Shown here one piece after another: positions 22,840 through 35,632 of a stretch of DNA of 64,000 bases (its first letter is position 1; each line of letters opens with the position of its first letter). The notes below the pieces were generated by a model, which saw only the letters and a program-made list of their open reading frames with translations, had not been told where the DNA came from and ran no database searches. Both the position numbers and the translations under genes were made by a program. The stretch is from NCBI RefSeq assembly GCF_008831285.2, contig NC_045145.1, positions 3,762,723 to 3,826,722 of the forward strand. Direction: 5' to 3'. This DNA comes from Nymphaea colorata (Eukaryota; Streptophyta; Magnoliopsida; Nymphaeales; Nymphaeaceae).

Positions 22840-22929
22840 TCATGGCAAGTAAAAGGCCGATCTTGTATCAGAAGCAAGCGTTCATTGGAGGATCCCGGCA
22901 TCGTAATAGCGACTTACGAAGGGAAACAC
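22840..22929 (+). pseudogene. WRKY-domain-like relic
   Basis: One frame reads SWQVKGRSC...RSLEDPGIVIATYEGKH. The second half matches the zinc-binding end of a WRKY domain (x-D-P-x-x-V-I-T-T-Y-E-G-K-H), and a cysteine sits 20 residues before the His, against about 23 in intact domains. The WRKYGQK heptad has collapsed to a lone Trp plus VKG, and the final H-x-H is H-R-R. It therefore looks like an internally deleted fragment of a WRKY gene, in slightly GC-richer surroundings. It could be a coincidence of a short motif; a flanking exon was not found. Confidence 0.45.
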
Positions 22930-24117
22930 CGCCGCCGAACTTCGAACTACCGGATTCCGGCAGCATCACCAGGTTTGGCACCGGAAGCAGTCTTAAGATC
23001 AAAGGACGCTAGTGCTGGTGCGGTGCTTCACTACCACCATCGTCCGATTTGACAACAGCAGAAAGAACATGATCATGATCATAATCACGTTGACGAGACG
23101 ATTTGCAAAGTTGCAGCCAACAGCGAAGGATTATTAGTAAACATCATGCGCAGGTCAGAGATAGGATTAATTCAATCTTTAAAAAGGCCGAATAATTCTG
23201 CCAATTAAGTAGAATTTTTTTTGAAAACTTTTTTACAGAGATTAATCACTACCAAGGTTACCAAGGTGAACAGGAAGAATATTTCGAAACTTTTAGTGTC
23301 GGGTGTCAAGTGTCCCTTATTTACAACACAAGAAAGTTGGTCCCTCAGGGATTTGAAATAAGAACTGGAGCTACCATCCCAACGGTTGTGCCAACCCTCA
23401 ACTATTCACTATCTTTTTCAAAAGTTTTTTCAGGGTTGAACTAAAAGTGATGAACATTTTAATAGATAAAATTTAATTTTTCAAAACTTGGGTAGATGAT
23501 TTCACCTTCCCAACTTCTACTTTTTCAAAAGTTTTACGGAGCGGAACTAAAATTTTCGATAGATAAAATTTGAGTTTCCAAAACTTGAGGGGAGGCCATT
23601 GTATCTACCCCACTATAGGAATGAGAAACTGATTATATATAGAATACATGATATTAAATATCTTTAGCTTAGTGTTTAATGGACAACTTGCTTTAGGGCC
23701 GAGGAAATTAATCAGTTTACTAGTGCGCAGAATCTCGTTTCTTTTAGCAAAAACCCGTACTGAGTTTAATGAACGGTCATTTATATACGTAATTGAAAAG
23801 AAGCCAACCTTATCTTAGTTGAATAATTATCATGTTTCTTGGTTTTAAGGATGAAGTCATTGACTATAGTTTTTGAATGAAAAAAATTTGAAGTCATTAA
23901 TTATCACCCTAGCTAACTAAAAAAAAATGTACATTAAAAAATTTGAAAATCTTTAGTTGTGTAATGTATTTTTTGTATTCTGGTTTAATTTGGCCTTACC
24001 CAGATAAATTCGTTTGACCGTTTGGCCCGGTCAAACGACCATTTGGCCCACCCTTGAAAAAAATCCTAGCTCTGCCCCTGATTTTAACCACATCATTAGT
24101 TCGAATCTTGGAGAGTG
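22930..24117. other. Intergenic stretch with one imperfect ~120-bp duplication
   Basis: Around 23400-23595 the order TTTTTCAAAAGTTTT..GG, AACTAAAA, GATAAAATTT and CCAAAACTTG occurs twice. Nothing coding was recognised. Confidence 0.4.
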
Positions 24118-25094
24118 CAATCTCTCTCTCTCTCTCTCTCTCTTTCAATGTTTCTAATGTGAGCCTCATGTTCTTTCAATGCTAAAATTCCATTGAGACA
24201 CCAAATTTGCCCTTAAAATGATGAAATAAGTATGTGTAGTCTTTGCATTCAAATTTGAATTTTTGCAATATATCAAATCAAAATAAGTCATATCTGGGTA
24301 GTTGGATATGGTCTTTTCTCTATCTGATTTGAATCCGATCCGTTGACATCGTTAATGGGGTCGACAAAACTGCCATGGACCCCATATTGTGTTCCAATAT
24401 GATTGGTGGTGTGGAAGATAAGAATGAGATAGGGATATGAGTCCCTTAGAGAGAGAGAGTATATGTTCATACATCAGATAATATAAAAAAGTAAGATATA
24501 TTGTCCTAAGGCTTCTGCAGATATATTGTCCCTGTCTCTATGTTGTTTTTCTCTTCATAGCATGTTGCCAAATAGGTAGGTTGCATCAAACTTGTCTCCA
24601 CATCAATGAATAGTAGACATGAGGTATCAAATTTGTCCACTCCAATTCAATGCCCTCACAAACTCCAACAGTCTGAACATGTTAACATCTAGTGGAAGAA
24701 AGCAGTTTCCACATGACATTCTTCACATAAAAACAACCAAAAAAAGCCAAAGATGGACTAAGTTGAGGGATGCAAGTGGATCGTGGACATCCGATTTTGG
24801 ATCTGTTTAGTTGGACTTTGCAAGGGGATTCAGGTTTCATTAGATTTGGATCCGGTATGCAGTTTCACAAACTAATCCAAATCTGGGTCCAATATTCACC
24901 TAGGGTCTGATAAAATATCCATCCCAAATATTTTTGTATGTCGGATACCTTATGATACTCAGATCCAAAATCACTTTTAAAAAGATAGGACACGAATCCG
25001 AGTTTGAATAAACAACTATATAAGATCCTAAGATGAGCAGCAAGAATGACCTAAACCTTAATTTGGAGGAGAAATATAGGCAAAAAATGATCAA
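24118..25094. other. Intergenic stretch beginning with a (CT)n microsatellite
   Basis: (CT)n spans about 24118-24143. GGATTTGGATC-type words at 24780-24960 hint at a very decayed copy of the TAGGGATGTCAA MITE family. No gene was seen. Confidence 0.35.
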
Positions 25095-25235
25095 ACAGGG
25101 GGCGGAGGCAGGTGTGCGCTTGTGTAGGCAGTTGCCCACACAGGCCAACAAAAATTCGTTATTTCTATATTGGTACTTCGGAGCCATTTTTTTTTTCTTT
25201 ACATGGTTCTTCCCCTTGAAAATCTAAAATTTGAG
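25095..25235 (+). repeat. Dispersed repeat copy (GGCGGAGGCAGG / CAGTTGCCCACACAGG)
   Basis: Shares CAGTTGCCCACACA, TTATTTCTATATTGGTAC and the following order of blocks with 2084-2165 and 3530-3740. A further end fragment is at 53397-53450 in the other orientation. Confidence 0.5.
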
Positions 25236-25468
25236 TATTATTATCCACTCTGCTCCTAAATTGAAAAGAAGGCACATTCTAGTGCCTTGAGCGACGCTAA
25301 GGTAACAAATGGATCAGATCCAAGGCAATGAAACACATCAGAAGTTGGCCCGGACTCGGATCCGGTAGAATAAATAATAAGAGAGAAACTTTAAATCAAA
25401 TCCAACTCACTTCCAGCCATAACTGAGACCAACCCCATGGTGGTGCCTATTTTAATCTCAATATTGAC

Positions 25469-25938
25469 TGTAGGGCTGTTCATGAGCGAGTTCGAGCGAG
25501 TTGAGCCAACTCAAACTCGGCTCTTGTGTCTTGAAAGCTTGAGTTCCATTTCAATAGTTCTAGCTCGATTCAACTCAAGTTATTTAAACTCAAACTCGGC
25601 TCGATTCGACTGGATTAAGCTCGAGCCGAAGATTGGCTTGAGCCGAGCCAAGCATTTCATTAAAAAAATTTATATTTTTTCAAAAGAGGAACCTCCCACA
25701 TAGCAGTTTCGTGCATACCCATTTGAACGATCTACTTTTCTTGATCATTTTATGAGACGTATTTTATATATTTTCTTTCTTGAGCTTAACCAAGTTTAAC
25801 TGAGCCGCGCCCACTTAACTTGAGCACGATTCGTTTAGCTTGTCGAGTTCATTTCTTAACTCGACTCTTTTAATAAACCAGTCGAGTTCGAGCCAAGTTT
25901 GTCGAATGAGTTCGAGTCGGCTCGTTGACCAGCCCCCA
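25469..25938. mobile_element. Non-autonomous DNA element rich in GAGTTCGAGC words (hAT-like)
   Basis: The left end reads TAGGGCTGTTCATGAGC and the right end GTTGACCAGCCCCCA; these are imperfect inverted ends. The interior is made of GAGTTCGAGC/GAGCCGAG words in both orientations, a well-known pattern in plant non-autonomous hAT-type repeats. No clear target duplication was found, so the limits are approximate. Confidence 0.5.
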
Positions 25939-26164
25939 TGTGCCTCCGCCTATGCGCGGGTGAGGGCTGTGTATGCCCACTTTAAATGATTATTTAGTAT
26001 GAACCTACTCTATATAAAATTAGGATCATTACATCACCCCAATGGCTATGCACAAAAAAAAAAAAACAGTATAGTTTAAGCGTTGAAATAAAGATCTCCT
26101 GGTTATGTTAAGAAGAGCCACACTTAGCAAATTTCTTGGAATTAATCATGATTTTTCTTGGTAG

Positions 26165-26594
26165 TAGGGATGTCAACTGATCCGATTTTAATCGGATATA
26201 CTATTAACTATATCCGTCTTTTCAAAAATTCATATGCTTTGATTCGAATACAGATGAACAAATGTCATATCTGAATCTGAACTTGAATTTTGATTTCACA
26301 ATCTGAATCCGATTTTTGTACTCATATTTGAATCCTAATCCAAATTTTGAACTAAATCATGGTGATTTTCAAAATGTAGGAGAACTGAATATATGATATT
26401 TACTTTAAAGTAAAGCCGATCCAAATCCGAATCCAATCAGATATTTATGTATAACTGAATGTGAATCCGAATCTGAGATGTCATTTTTTAAATCCAAATA
26501 TGATATGATTTCTTAGTGGAATTTTATTCGTACCTGCTTTTTTCAGAACGGTTCGCTCCGATGTCCAATTCAAAATAAACATATTGACATTCCG
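26165..26594 (+). mobile_element. hAT-type MITE, TAGGGATGTCAA family, decayed copy
   Basis: Starts TAGGGATGTCAACTGATCC and ends ATATTGACATTCCGG, the same ends and interior order (ATATCCGT, TCATATCTGAATC, AATCCGAATCC, GGATTTAAT-like blocks) as the complete copy at 51397-51840. The target duplication is no longer visible. Confidence 0.75.
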
Positions 26595-26696
26595 GACTTC
26601 ATGATTTTGTCAATTTGGTTGGTTGTACTAAATTCGGATTTTGGATGACCCAAGACAAAAACCTAGACCCGATCCACCCTACAGAACTAGTGCTTG

Positions 26697-28305
26697 ACCA
26701 GTGTGGGCAACACAAATTACTTACATTAAATGTTGAATTTTTATTTATCCTTTTCGGGTTTGAATTTGTCTATTTTCATTTATTACATATTAGTACCCGA
26801 TAGAGGTTCAAAATTTAGAGTTTCAGTACTCTTTGGCCAAAACTTTTTTTTGGGCCACCATTGCTTTGGTGTGCCTCTCTCTCTCTCTCTCTAACCTTGG
26901 GAGAGACACTCGGCCAATTTGCAGAAAGGAATTGATGCCCATAAGAATTAAACGGGAATGTTGGGTCCTAATAGTGAATAAATGCTTCCAACAGGGGCAG
27001 AGACATCATTTTTTCTACTGAAGCACACTAATTCATAACATTCTTAAAGTGTAGTTAGTGTATAAATAATTAAATAGCCATTAAAGTTTGTCAATAGATC
27101 AGATTTTAATGGAATGTATACTTTGTCATATCCATTTTTTCAAATATTTATATATTCGGATTTGAATTCATATTCCGATGATAAAGATTTATACCATATT
27201 TGGATCAAAATCTAAATTAGATTGTTTTAACTGAACCCAAACCATATTATCAACACTAACTATATGATATCTAGTTAAACTTATATATAATCTAAGACTG
27301 AATGCGAAACTCAATCCAGATAATATTTATTTACATCTGAATATAAATCCAATCACATGTCACTTTTTATATTTGAATATATCTGAATTCTTCATGGGAA
27401 ATTAAAAAAAAAAATCTATATTCAAATATTCAATGCTTTTATGTGGTTCAATAAATTGTATGTCAGATCTAAATAGAACTTATTGAGCATCAGGACGGAT
27501 ACCTGGCTTGACTCTTGCCAAAAAAAAAAAAAAAAAACCAAAGGCATCGACCCGGCCCGGGTGGGTCCAACTAAACTCGGTTTGACTCTATAAGATTTGT
27601 TTAATATTATTTTTATTAATTTTTATGTGCAATTATAATATTATTTTACTAATTTAATATCATTTTTTACAAACTCGTGAAGTGTCCAGGCCTAATCAAC
27701 TGATTTGGTAGTCTTGTGTCGACCCAGGGCAACGGTTGCTGTTCCCGGTCTTGAGACACCAGGAACAGCGTCCCGAAAACGAAAAATCAAACAGGCCCAC
27801 GGCTTTTTGCGTAGCGTCCTGTTTGATTGACGCGGGGAAGCGTTTGTTCTTCAGTTCTCAAAAATAAAAAATAGTCTTTACTCTTTAGTTGTAGAGGTCC
27901 CTTTAACCGAGGGATTGGATGTCAGAGACTCCAAGGTATCTTTTTCTTTTCAGAGACAAAAAAGTTCAAAAACAAATAGGAGCAGGAACGAAGACTCTGT
28001 CAGGACTGGGAATAATTAAGGAAAGCCCAAACTGGAATCCTGGTCTTTTCTGTGCCGTCGGTGTCAGCGATAGCTGCCAACTTCTTAAAGACAAAGAACA
28101 GTAACTTCATTGCTGCAAACATTTACGATAAGGAGCTCATTATTTGGCATAATACAAAAAACGTGCATTCAACTTTTTAAGTTTTTTTTTGAACTTTTGT
28201 CAACATCTACCAAATAGAAGGAGATATCTCGTAGCCATGGTTGGCTGACTCTCCCTAGTCCGCTTAGATTGCTAGAAAACCTAGCCACGAGTCAAGGTTG
28301 TCTCG
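26697..28305 (+). repeat. Left arm of a 4.5-kb imperfect inverted repeat
   Basis: Reads, in reverse complement and in the same order, the same sequence as 29505-31205. Landmark pairs: GGCCACCATTGC (26854) with GCAATGGTGGCC (31063); GCCCATAAGAATTAAACGGG (26937) with its complement near 30964; GGAACAGCGTCCC (27763) with GGGACGCTGTTCC (30045); GTCAACATCTACCAAATAG (28199) with its complement near 29618. The arm carries a decayed copy of the TAGGGATGTCAA MITE (about 27090-27470) and a GC-richer block (27700-27860), both also present in the other arm. No credible protein is encoded. Confidence 0.85.
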
Positions 28306-29504
28306 GCTCATCCCTGGCTTTCCCTTGACTTGGCCCAACTAGCCTTGACTGAGCTCTGACTTATCTTGACTCACTATACCGCTTAGATGGTTGAAACTCA
28401 ATATTCAAATGTTGTCATTAGAAAATATTGGCCGGGTAAAAAAAAATTGAAAATATGAAACTACATTTCTGAAATTACGGTCAAAAGTTAAACCCCAAAA
28501 TGGACATCTGAGCACCTTGTTTCCTACTTGAGTGGCGAGTCAAGAGACCGATTCAAATTTAGCATCTGACCAAGTAAATATTTTAACTGCGTGCGTGAAT
28601 GAACAAGAAGGGTTAGGTACATCCACTTGACCAATGTCAGAGTCACTACCTACCTGCTTAGCAATAGAATGAGGTCAGGGGATCAATATCTAACCTCACC
28701 ACCCAAGAGGTTCTAAGTGTCAAAAAAAAACTTTTGGATATGATGCAGACCCAGTCATATTGAATCTAATGTTCGCATCTTAGGGTTCGAGGGGCACAAC
28801 ATAATTGATCAGTCTGATAATGCTAACGATGTGTCTTGATTCTCGTGAGCGTTACTTTTTGGACCACCAAACAGTGGTATACACAATGCTCGAGATGAAT
28901 GATGCAATAAAGGACCACCCTCGGACTGAGTAAATATGGGAAATGCACAAGCCACTATTATAGACTTAGGTTCTAATTAGAAATGAAATAACAAAAGCTA
29001 TGTCATTGCATTAAACAAGTACAAATATTTATGAGTGTTGGGATCTGGATCTGGTTCATACTTGATGTTCCATAAGGTGCTTTTTCATAAGAAGAATATC
29101 ATGTTTTGAAAACATATATGCTTAAAAAACACATGTTTCAAGCCCATTACAGTTTGGGCGAATACCTATACCAACCAGTCAAAAATCTAATTCTAGTCTC
29201 ATTATGATAAAACCAAACTCTTGTTCTGTAACACCCTATAAGTTTAGTTCTGTATCGAAGGGTTTATAAAATGAGTCATTAATGAGATGATTGTCCTGGT
29301 TCCTAGCTTTTTTAAGATTGAAACCCGAGCCCAGGAATGGGTCAGACTATTACATCTCCAGTCATATGTGATGTCTACGCCAGACGTAGGCCAATGACTC
29401 AAGTGTCTCTCACTAGATGCGCTTTGGTGAACAAGGGCGGGACCAGATATGGGACCTGAACCTAATCCGCTTTTACATCTTTATGAGTCAAAACATCTTG
29501 GTGC
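28306..29504. other. Spacer between the arms of the 4.5-kb inverted repeat
   Basis: About 1.2 kb with no mirror partner. Non-coding by inspection. At 29228 TGTAACACCC occurs, a word that often starts Ty3-type LTRs, but no matching second end was found. GAGTCAAGGTTGTCTCGGCTC-type words near the left arm suggest some decayed repeat. Confidence 0.5.
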
Positions 29505-31202
29505 ATGTTGACTCTTGGCTAGGTTTTCTAGCAATCGGAGCTGACGAGGGTGATTCCCGATTCAACTCGGTGAGTCAGCCAACTATGGCTACAGCCTTTT
29601 CGAGATATCTCCTTCTGTTTGGTAGATGTTGACAAAAGTTCAATAATTCATCATAAAAGAAACTTTAAAAGTTCTAGGCACATATTTGGTATTATGCTAA
29701 ATATTGAGCTCCTTATCGCAAATGTTTGCATGAGTTACTGTTCTTTGTCTTTGAGAAGTTGGCAGCCATCGCTGACATTGACGGCACAGAAAAGAGTCGG
29801 ATCCCAGTTTGGCCTTTTCTTAATTATTCCCAGTCCTGACACACTTCGTTCCTTCTCCTATTTGTTTTTGAACTTTCTTCTATCTTGGAGTCTCAAAGCC
29901 ATCTCTGACATCCATTCCCTCGGTTAAAGAGACCTCTTATCAAAACTTTTTTTTTATTTTTGAGAACTGAAGACCAAACGCATCCCCGCGTCAATCAAAC
30001 AGGTCGCTACGCAAGAAAGCGTGGGCCTGTTTGATTTTCGTTTGGGGGACGCTGTTCCTGATGTCTCAAGAACAACCGTTGTCCTCGGTCCAAACAGGAC
30101 GATCCGTGTCCGTGGAAAGGAGGAGACGTGCGGATGAACGGAATGAACCGCCAGCGAAACAAACCTCCTAAAAAGCACCGTGTTTGCGTTCTGCCAAATC
30201 GTGGGGCCTGGACAACTGGTTGACTCTTCAAGCTTGAGTTTGCGACCTTATTAAAATTTATATATATATATATATAATTAATCGTAATAAAATATTACAA
30301 TTATACATAAAAATCAATAAAAACAATATTCAACAAATTTTATGGAATCAACCCAGATTAGTTGGACCCACCCAGGTCGGTCCGATGCAATGCTCTTTTT
30401 TTTGGCACGAGTAAGTCGGGTATCGGCCTGATGCCTAAACTTAGCATTGAAGTAGGAATGTCGACAAGTTTTACTTAAATATGACATACAATTGAACCAC
30501 ATAAAAGCATTGAATATATAATTTTTTTTATATTCGATGAAGAATCCAGATTCAAATATAAAAAATGACATATGATTGGATTTATATTCAGGTTTAAATG
30601 AATATTATCTGGATTGGGTTCCGTATTCAGTCTTAGATTATGTATAATTTTAACTAAATATCTTGTAGATAATGTGGTTTCGGTTCAGTTTAAAAATGTG
30701 ATTTAGATTCGGATCATATGCAAATTTATGAGTTCATATTTTTTATCCAAATATGGTATAAATCTTTATATGTTGGAAAAAATGGATGTGGTAAAGTGTA
30801 CATTCTATTCAAATCTGATCTATTGACAACTTTAATGACTATTTAATTATTTATACACCAATTACGTTTTAAGAATGTGATGAATTAGTGTTCTTCATTA
30901 AAAAAAAAAATTATGTCTCTACCCCTGTTGGAAGCATTGTTCACTATTAGGACACAACATTCCCGTTTAATTCTTATGGGCATCAATTCCTTTGCGCAAA
31001 TTGAGGCAAAGTGTCTCTTCCAAGGTTAGAGAGAGAGATAGAGAGAGAGAGGCACACAAAGGCAATGGTGGCCCAAAAAAAAGTTTTGGCCAAGGAGTGC
31101 TACTACTCTAAATTTTAAACTAATAAATAAAAATGAACAAATTCAAAATCGAAAAGGATAAATAAAAATTAAACATTTAACGAAAGCATTTGCCCAGTCA
31201 CA

Positions 31203-31205
<3 letters not shown>
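29505..31205 (-). repeat. Right arm of the 4.5-kb imperfect inverted repeat
   Basis: Mirror of 26697-28305. The outer ends match loosely (GTGTGGGCAA..CATTAAATG on the left, complement of CATTTAACG..TTGCCCAGTCAC on the right). The arms differ by scattered substitutions and indels, for example a (TA)n run at about 30259-30276 and extra bases near 29600. The right end abuts a (CT)n(TA)n microsatellite. Confidence 0.85.

Positions 31206-31255
<50 letters not shown>
31204..31255. repeat. (CT)n(TA)n compound microsatellite
   Basis: CT repeats (31204-31226) run directly into TA repeats (31226-31255). The same CT-then-TA order recurs at 32597-32665, 38395-38453 and 52866-52970. Confidence 0.95.
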
Positions 31256-31258
<3 letters not shown>

Positions 31259-31616
31259 TTGGTGATTCTAGTTTTTCAAATGATTAACCTTTTAATTAAA
31301 GTCATATAATTTATTATGATGGACGGTTAAAGAAAAAACAAAGACTAAAAATTGAGTATTAGTTCCCATTTTTTTATATATATATTTTTTTAGCAATCCA
31401 TCTACATAAGATATATATATATATCTATATATACCTGGATTCTTTTAGTGAGTGAGTGAATGGTAACTATAGCTAGTCATCTAACAAAGGTCGTCATGGT
31501 TAAGAAAAAAAATATATAAAAAAAAGTAGGAATTAATACTCAATTTTTTCCATCATAATAAATTATACGACTTTGATTAAAAGGTTAGTCATTTGAAAAA
31601 CTAAAATCATATATAT
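31256..31616. mobile_element. Hairpin-type MITE (~360 bp)
   Basis: The left arm (about 31262-31388: GATTCTAGTTTTTCAAATGA, AACCTTTTAATTAAAGTC, AATTTATTATGATGGA) is mirrored by 31502-31612 with few differences. The loop holds short TA runs. The arms make up most of the element, as in Stowaway-like or foldback MITEs. It sits among TA repeats, so target duplications cannot be judged. Confidence 0.7.
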
Positions 31617-32002
31617 ATATATCGGTATTTGTGATAGATTAAAGGAATCCACATTTTCTATATATAGCGAGGCCATTGGAGGAATCCAGTGCTATATATA
31701 TATAATGTGGATTCCACAAAATAGGAATCACATAATTGGATGCATTGCATTGGGCTGTGTGTACGAGACAAGTGATATATATAAGCAGCTTGCCGGCTTA
31801 GGCTTCTAGAGATCAGCGCATTCAACTTCTTCGAGTGTATTTACCTTTGTTGATTTTGCTGACAATGCCCCCATGACCAATATGCACTATCATCGCCATT
31901 CAGCCACTTTGGCTGCTAGATCGCTGTTGTTATTGCATAATTTCTGAATCTTAAAAGAAAGAAATTCAAATCTCACTCCAACACCACTTTGCCACCGCTA
32001 TA
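31617..32002. other. Intergenic stretch between two palindromic repeats
   Basis: Short TA runs and the inverted pair GGAATCCACATTTTCTATATAT / ATATATAATGTGGATTCC (about 31647-31715). No gene was recognised. Confidence 0.45.
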
Positions 32003-33380
<1,378 letters not shown>

Positions 33381-34139
33381 TTATAGAGTGCATACAGTTT
33401 TGATCTTATGTGTGCATTCGGACTTAGTGACATTTCATAAATTTGGTACATTTACAAGTATCACATTCTTAAATGACAGTCACGTAGATACGGGTATGAG
33501 TATAGCGAGGCAAGTATGAGTACAGTATAAATGCATCTATTACATATATTATAATCCACAAATTATTCTCAAAATTAAAGAAAAATCAGAGAAAAATATA
33601 AACTCTAGACAGATGGAAAACCAAGAAAAAGGAAAAATCAAAATTTAAGTATTAAGTTTTTAAGTTTTAGAATATAGTCATTACCCACATACCTGTGTCG
33701 CCGTACCCACAGATACGAGTTCTTGGACAGGTCACGTGCGCGTACCCGTGTGACTTAGTTCACAAGTAATGGATATGTGAAGAGATGAATGGTTGCCATG
33801 AATCATATTCTCTTCCATCTCCTAGAAAGATGAAAAAACCCCACAAATTGGTTTGGATATATATATAGCCAACTTCATTCCAACAATGCCTCTATTTTTC
33901 AGGTAACTACAACGAGATCATATCCAGATCCAGATTCAAATATAGTGAATCCAAAAACAACAAGACCGAAGAACACCAGCAGCATTCTTTTAGACACCAA
34001 GTTCATGAACCCTCTTTTTTCTCTGCTGGTATGACTGTGGCTTGAGTTTTTTGACCTGTTTTCTTTGCCCCCCTTGGGGTTAACTCAGAATCCATGAATT
34101 TCCAAACTCTTTGTTTGGAAGGTAAGTATCATGCCAGGG
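33381..34139. other. Intergenic stretch, nothing identified
   Basis: AT-rich, no credible frames. Words such as GATACGGGTATGAG and TACCCACATACCTG near 33488-33715 suggest a decayed repeat. Confidence 0.4.
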
Positions 34140-34365
34140 GCGTGTCCATAAGGGTGAGCGTCGGGCTGCGGGCCTGTCGGGCTTTCAGGCCAGTTCCGGG
34201 CCCGATAAGTTTTTTATTTTTTTATTATATATATATATATATTTATTTATTTATTTTATTTATTTTCTTAAATTAAACCTAGCCTAAGCTGAACCAGGCC
34301 ACCAAATTGGATCCCGGGCCCAACTCCGAACCGAGCCAGCCTGGCCCCGCTCAGCCCGATGCCAA
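34140..34365. mobile_element. Non-autonomous element with GGGCC-rich ends, decayed
   Basis: The GC-rich left end (GTCGGGCTGCGGGCC, CGGGCCCGATAAG) and right end (GGATCCCGGGCCCAAC, CAGCCCGATGCC) flank an AT-rich middle. This design matches the element at 49292-49651 and its short relative at 37930-38047. Limits are approximate. Confidence 0.5.
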
Positions 34366-34884
34366 ATGAAAATTTTTTATAATTATGCATATAAAATTTT
34401 AACTTTCCAAAATTTGAGCGCAGATAATGGCTCCTGCCCACCCTCACTTGGCTCCGCCCCTACAACAGACCATATATGCTATCTAAATGGGTGCACTCGG
34501 CCTGATGATCTATAATGCTTTTGTGAGACAAAGGCACTCCTGAGTCCAGTTGGGGCAGCTCCTATGGCTGGACTGGGGGCCTAAGTCCATTTTCTATTTA
34601 CTGCCTACATAGGCCCACATGTAGCTTAGCCACTCGGTGCACCTTCTCCTCCAACTATGCGTATGGACCCGGCCAAGGGCTATAGGGCCTACTATTGCAC
34701 AGTGTTCTTACAAAAAGGAGAAAGGTACTTGACTACTTGGTTTGAGTACTAGATTCCGCCTTTTTCCATGCTCCACCCTTATTTGATGCTCGGCCCCGAG
34801 CACTCACAAAGTGATCTCACTTTTGGTACCTTCATTTTGCTGCATACACATACACACACACTTTCTCTCTCTTTTTCTGCCAAG
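34366..34884. other. Intergenic stretch, nothing identified
   Basis: Begins with CTGCCCACCCTCACTTGGCTCCGCCCCTAC-type transposon-end words near 34435-34462. No gene was seen. Confidence 0.35.
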
Positions 34885-34970
34885 TGATAGGTAGCGCAAC
34901 CAATTGGGTTGGGTGGCATGCTATAACTAGGTCCTCAATTCAAACCTTAGAAGGTGTTATCTTGACTGTG
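34885..34970 (+). repeat. tRNA-derived SINE-like promoter sequence
   Basis: GATAGGTAGCGCAACCAATT followed about 30-40 bp later by a TCAATTCAAACC box resembles the A and B boxes of a tRNA-derived Pol III promoter, as in plant SINEs. Similar pairs occur near 39353, 47711 and (minus strand) 54366-54430. No tRNA fold is preserved, so this is a repeat relic and not a tRNA gene. Confidence 0.3.
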
Positions 34971-35408
34971 GAATGTTTTGGGATTATGAGTGCTTATATG
35001 GAGGTTAAGTGAACCGGTTCTTGTTTCTCTCTCTTCTCCCCCATCTCTCTTTCTCTTCCCATTTCTTTTGCATATATTTTTTTTTTGTCTTGTGACATCT
35101 TGCCATTCTGATAATATACTTATATTTTATAAAAGCCAAAGTGCTTTTTGTTGGGCCAGCTCTTGAATTTGAGTAAGCTGGTACTTATTTGGCTCGTGAA
35201 GTAAAGCATCTCGGATTTAGGCCTGTTTGTTGTATTTATATGTTGGCAATGAAATTTCAATGAGATAGGAATATCAAGTGACAAGTTAACAAGAATTTAA
35301 TGGACTAAATCTCATAATTTATCTATTAACCTTTAAGAATTATATCTTGAAAGTATTCTACAAAGCAGAGGTTGGATTTTGAAGCTGGTGACTTGCATAG
35401 AACACCTT
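34971..35408. other. Intergenic stretch, nothing identified
   Basis: No coding-like frame or repeat end was recognised. Confidence 0.4.
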
Positions 35409-35632
35409 AGGTTGCATTTGATAGCCTTAGATCTTAAATTTGAGACTGCATTAAAAGGTGTGCTTTGGGAGATGGTCAATTTTAACAAACTAGGATCTCA
35501 GTAGCATGGATTAAATCTATGCTATATATTAAAAACCATGGATTTAAGGTCAGATGGAGGGGAGGTCGGACCTTAAATCCATCGAGATCTCGAATCACTT
35601 TGGATCTGAGATCTGCAGTGAAATAAACATAA
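35409..35632 (+). mobile_element. PIF/Harbinger-like MITE, second copy
   Basis: Starts TTAGGTTGCATTTGATAGCC and ends GCAGTGAAATAAACATAAG. The interior shares AAAAACCATGGATTTAAGGT and CTTAAATCCAT words with the 19.9-kb copy. Confidence 0.6.

Noticed and set aside
27919-28104. Small protein gene of 61 codons in the left inverted arm
   Set aside because: The mirror copy in the right arm does not keep the frame, and the sequence has no domain; it is repeat DNA.
29228-29504. Solo LTR starting TGTAACACCC
   Set aside because: Only the start word fits; no matching end, second copy or target duplication was seen.
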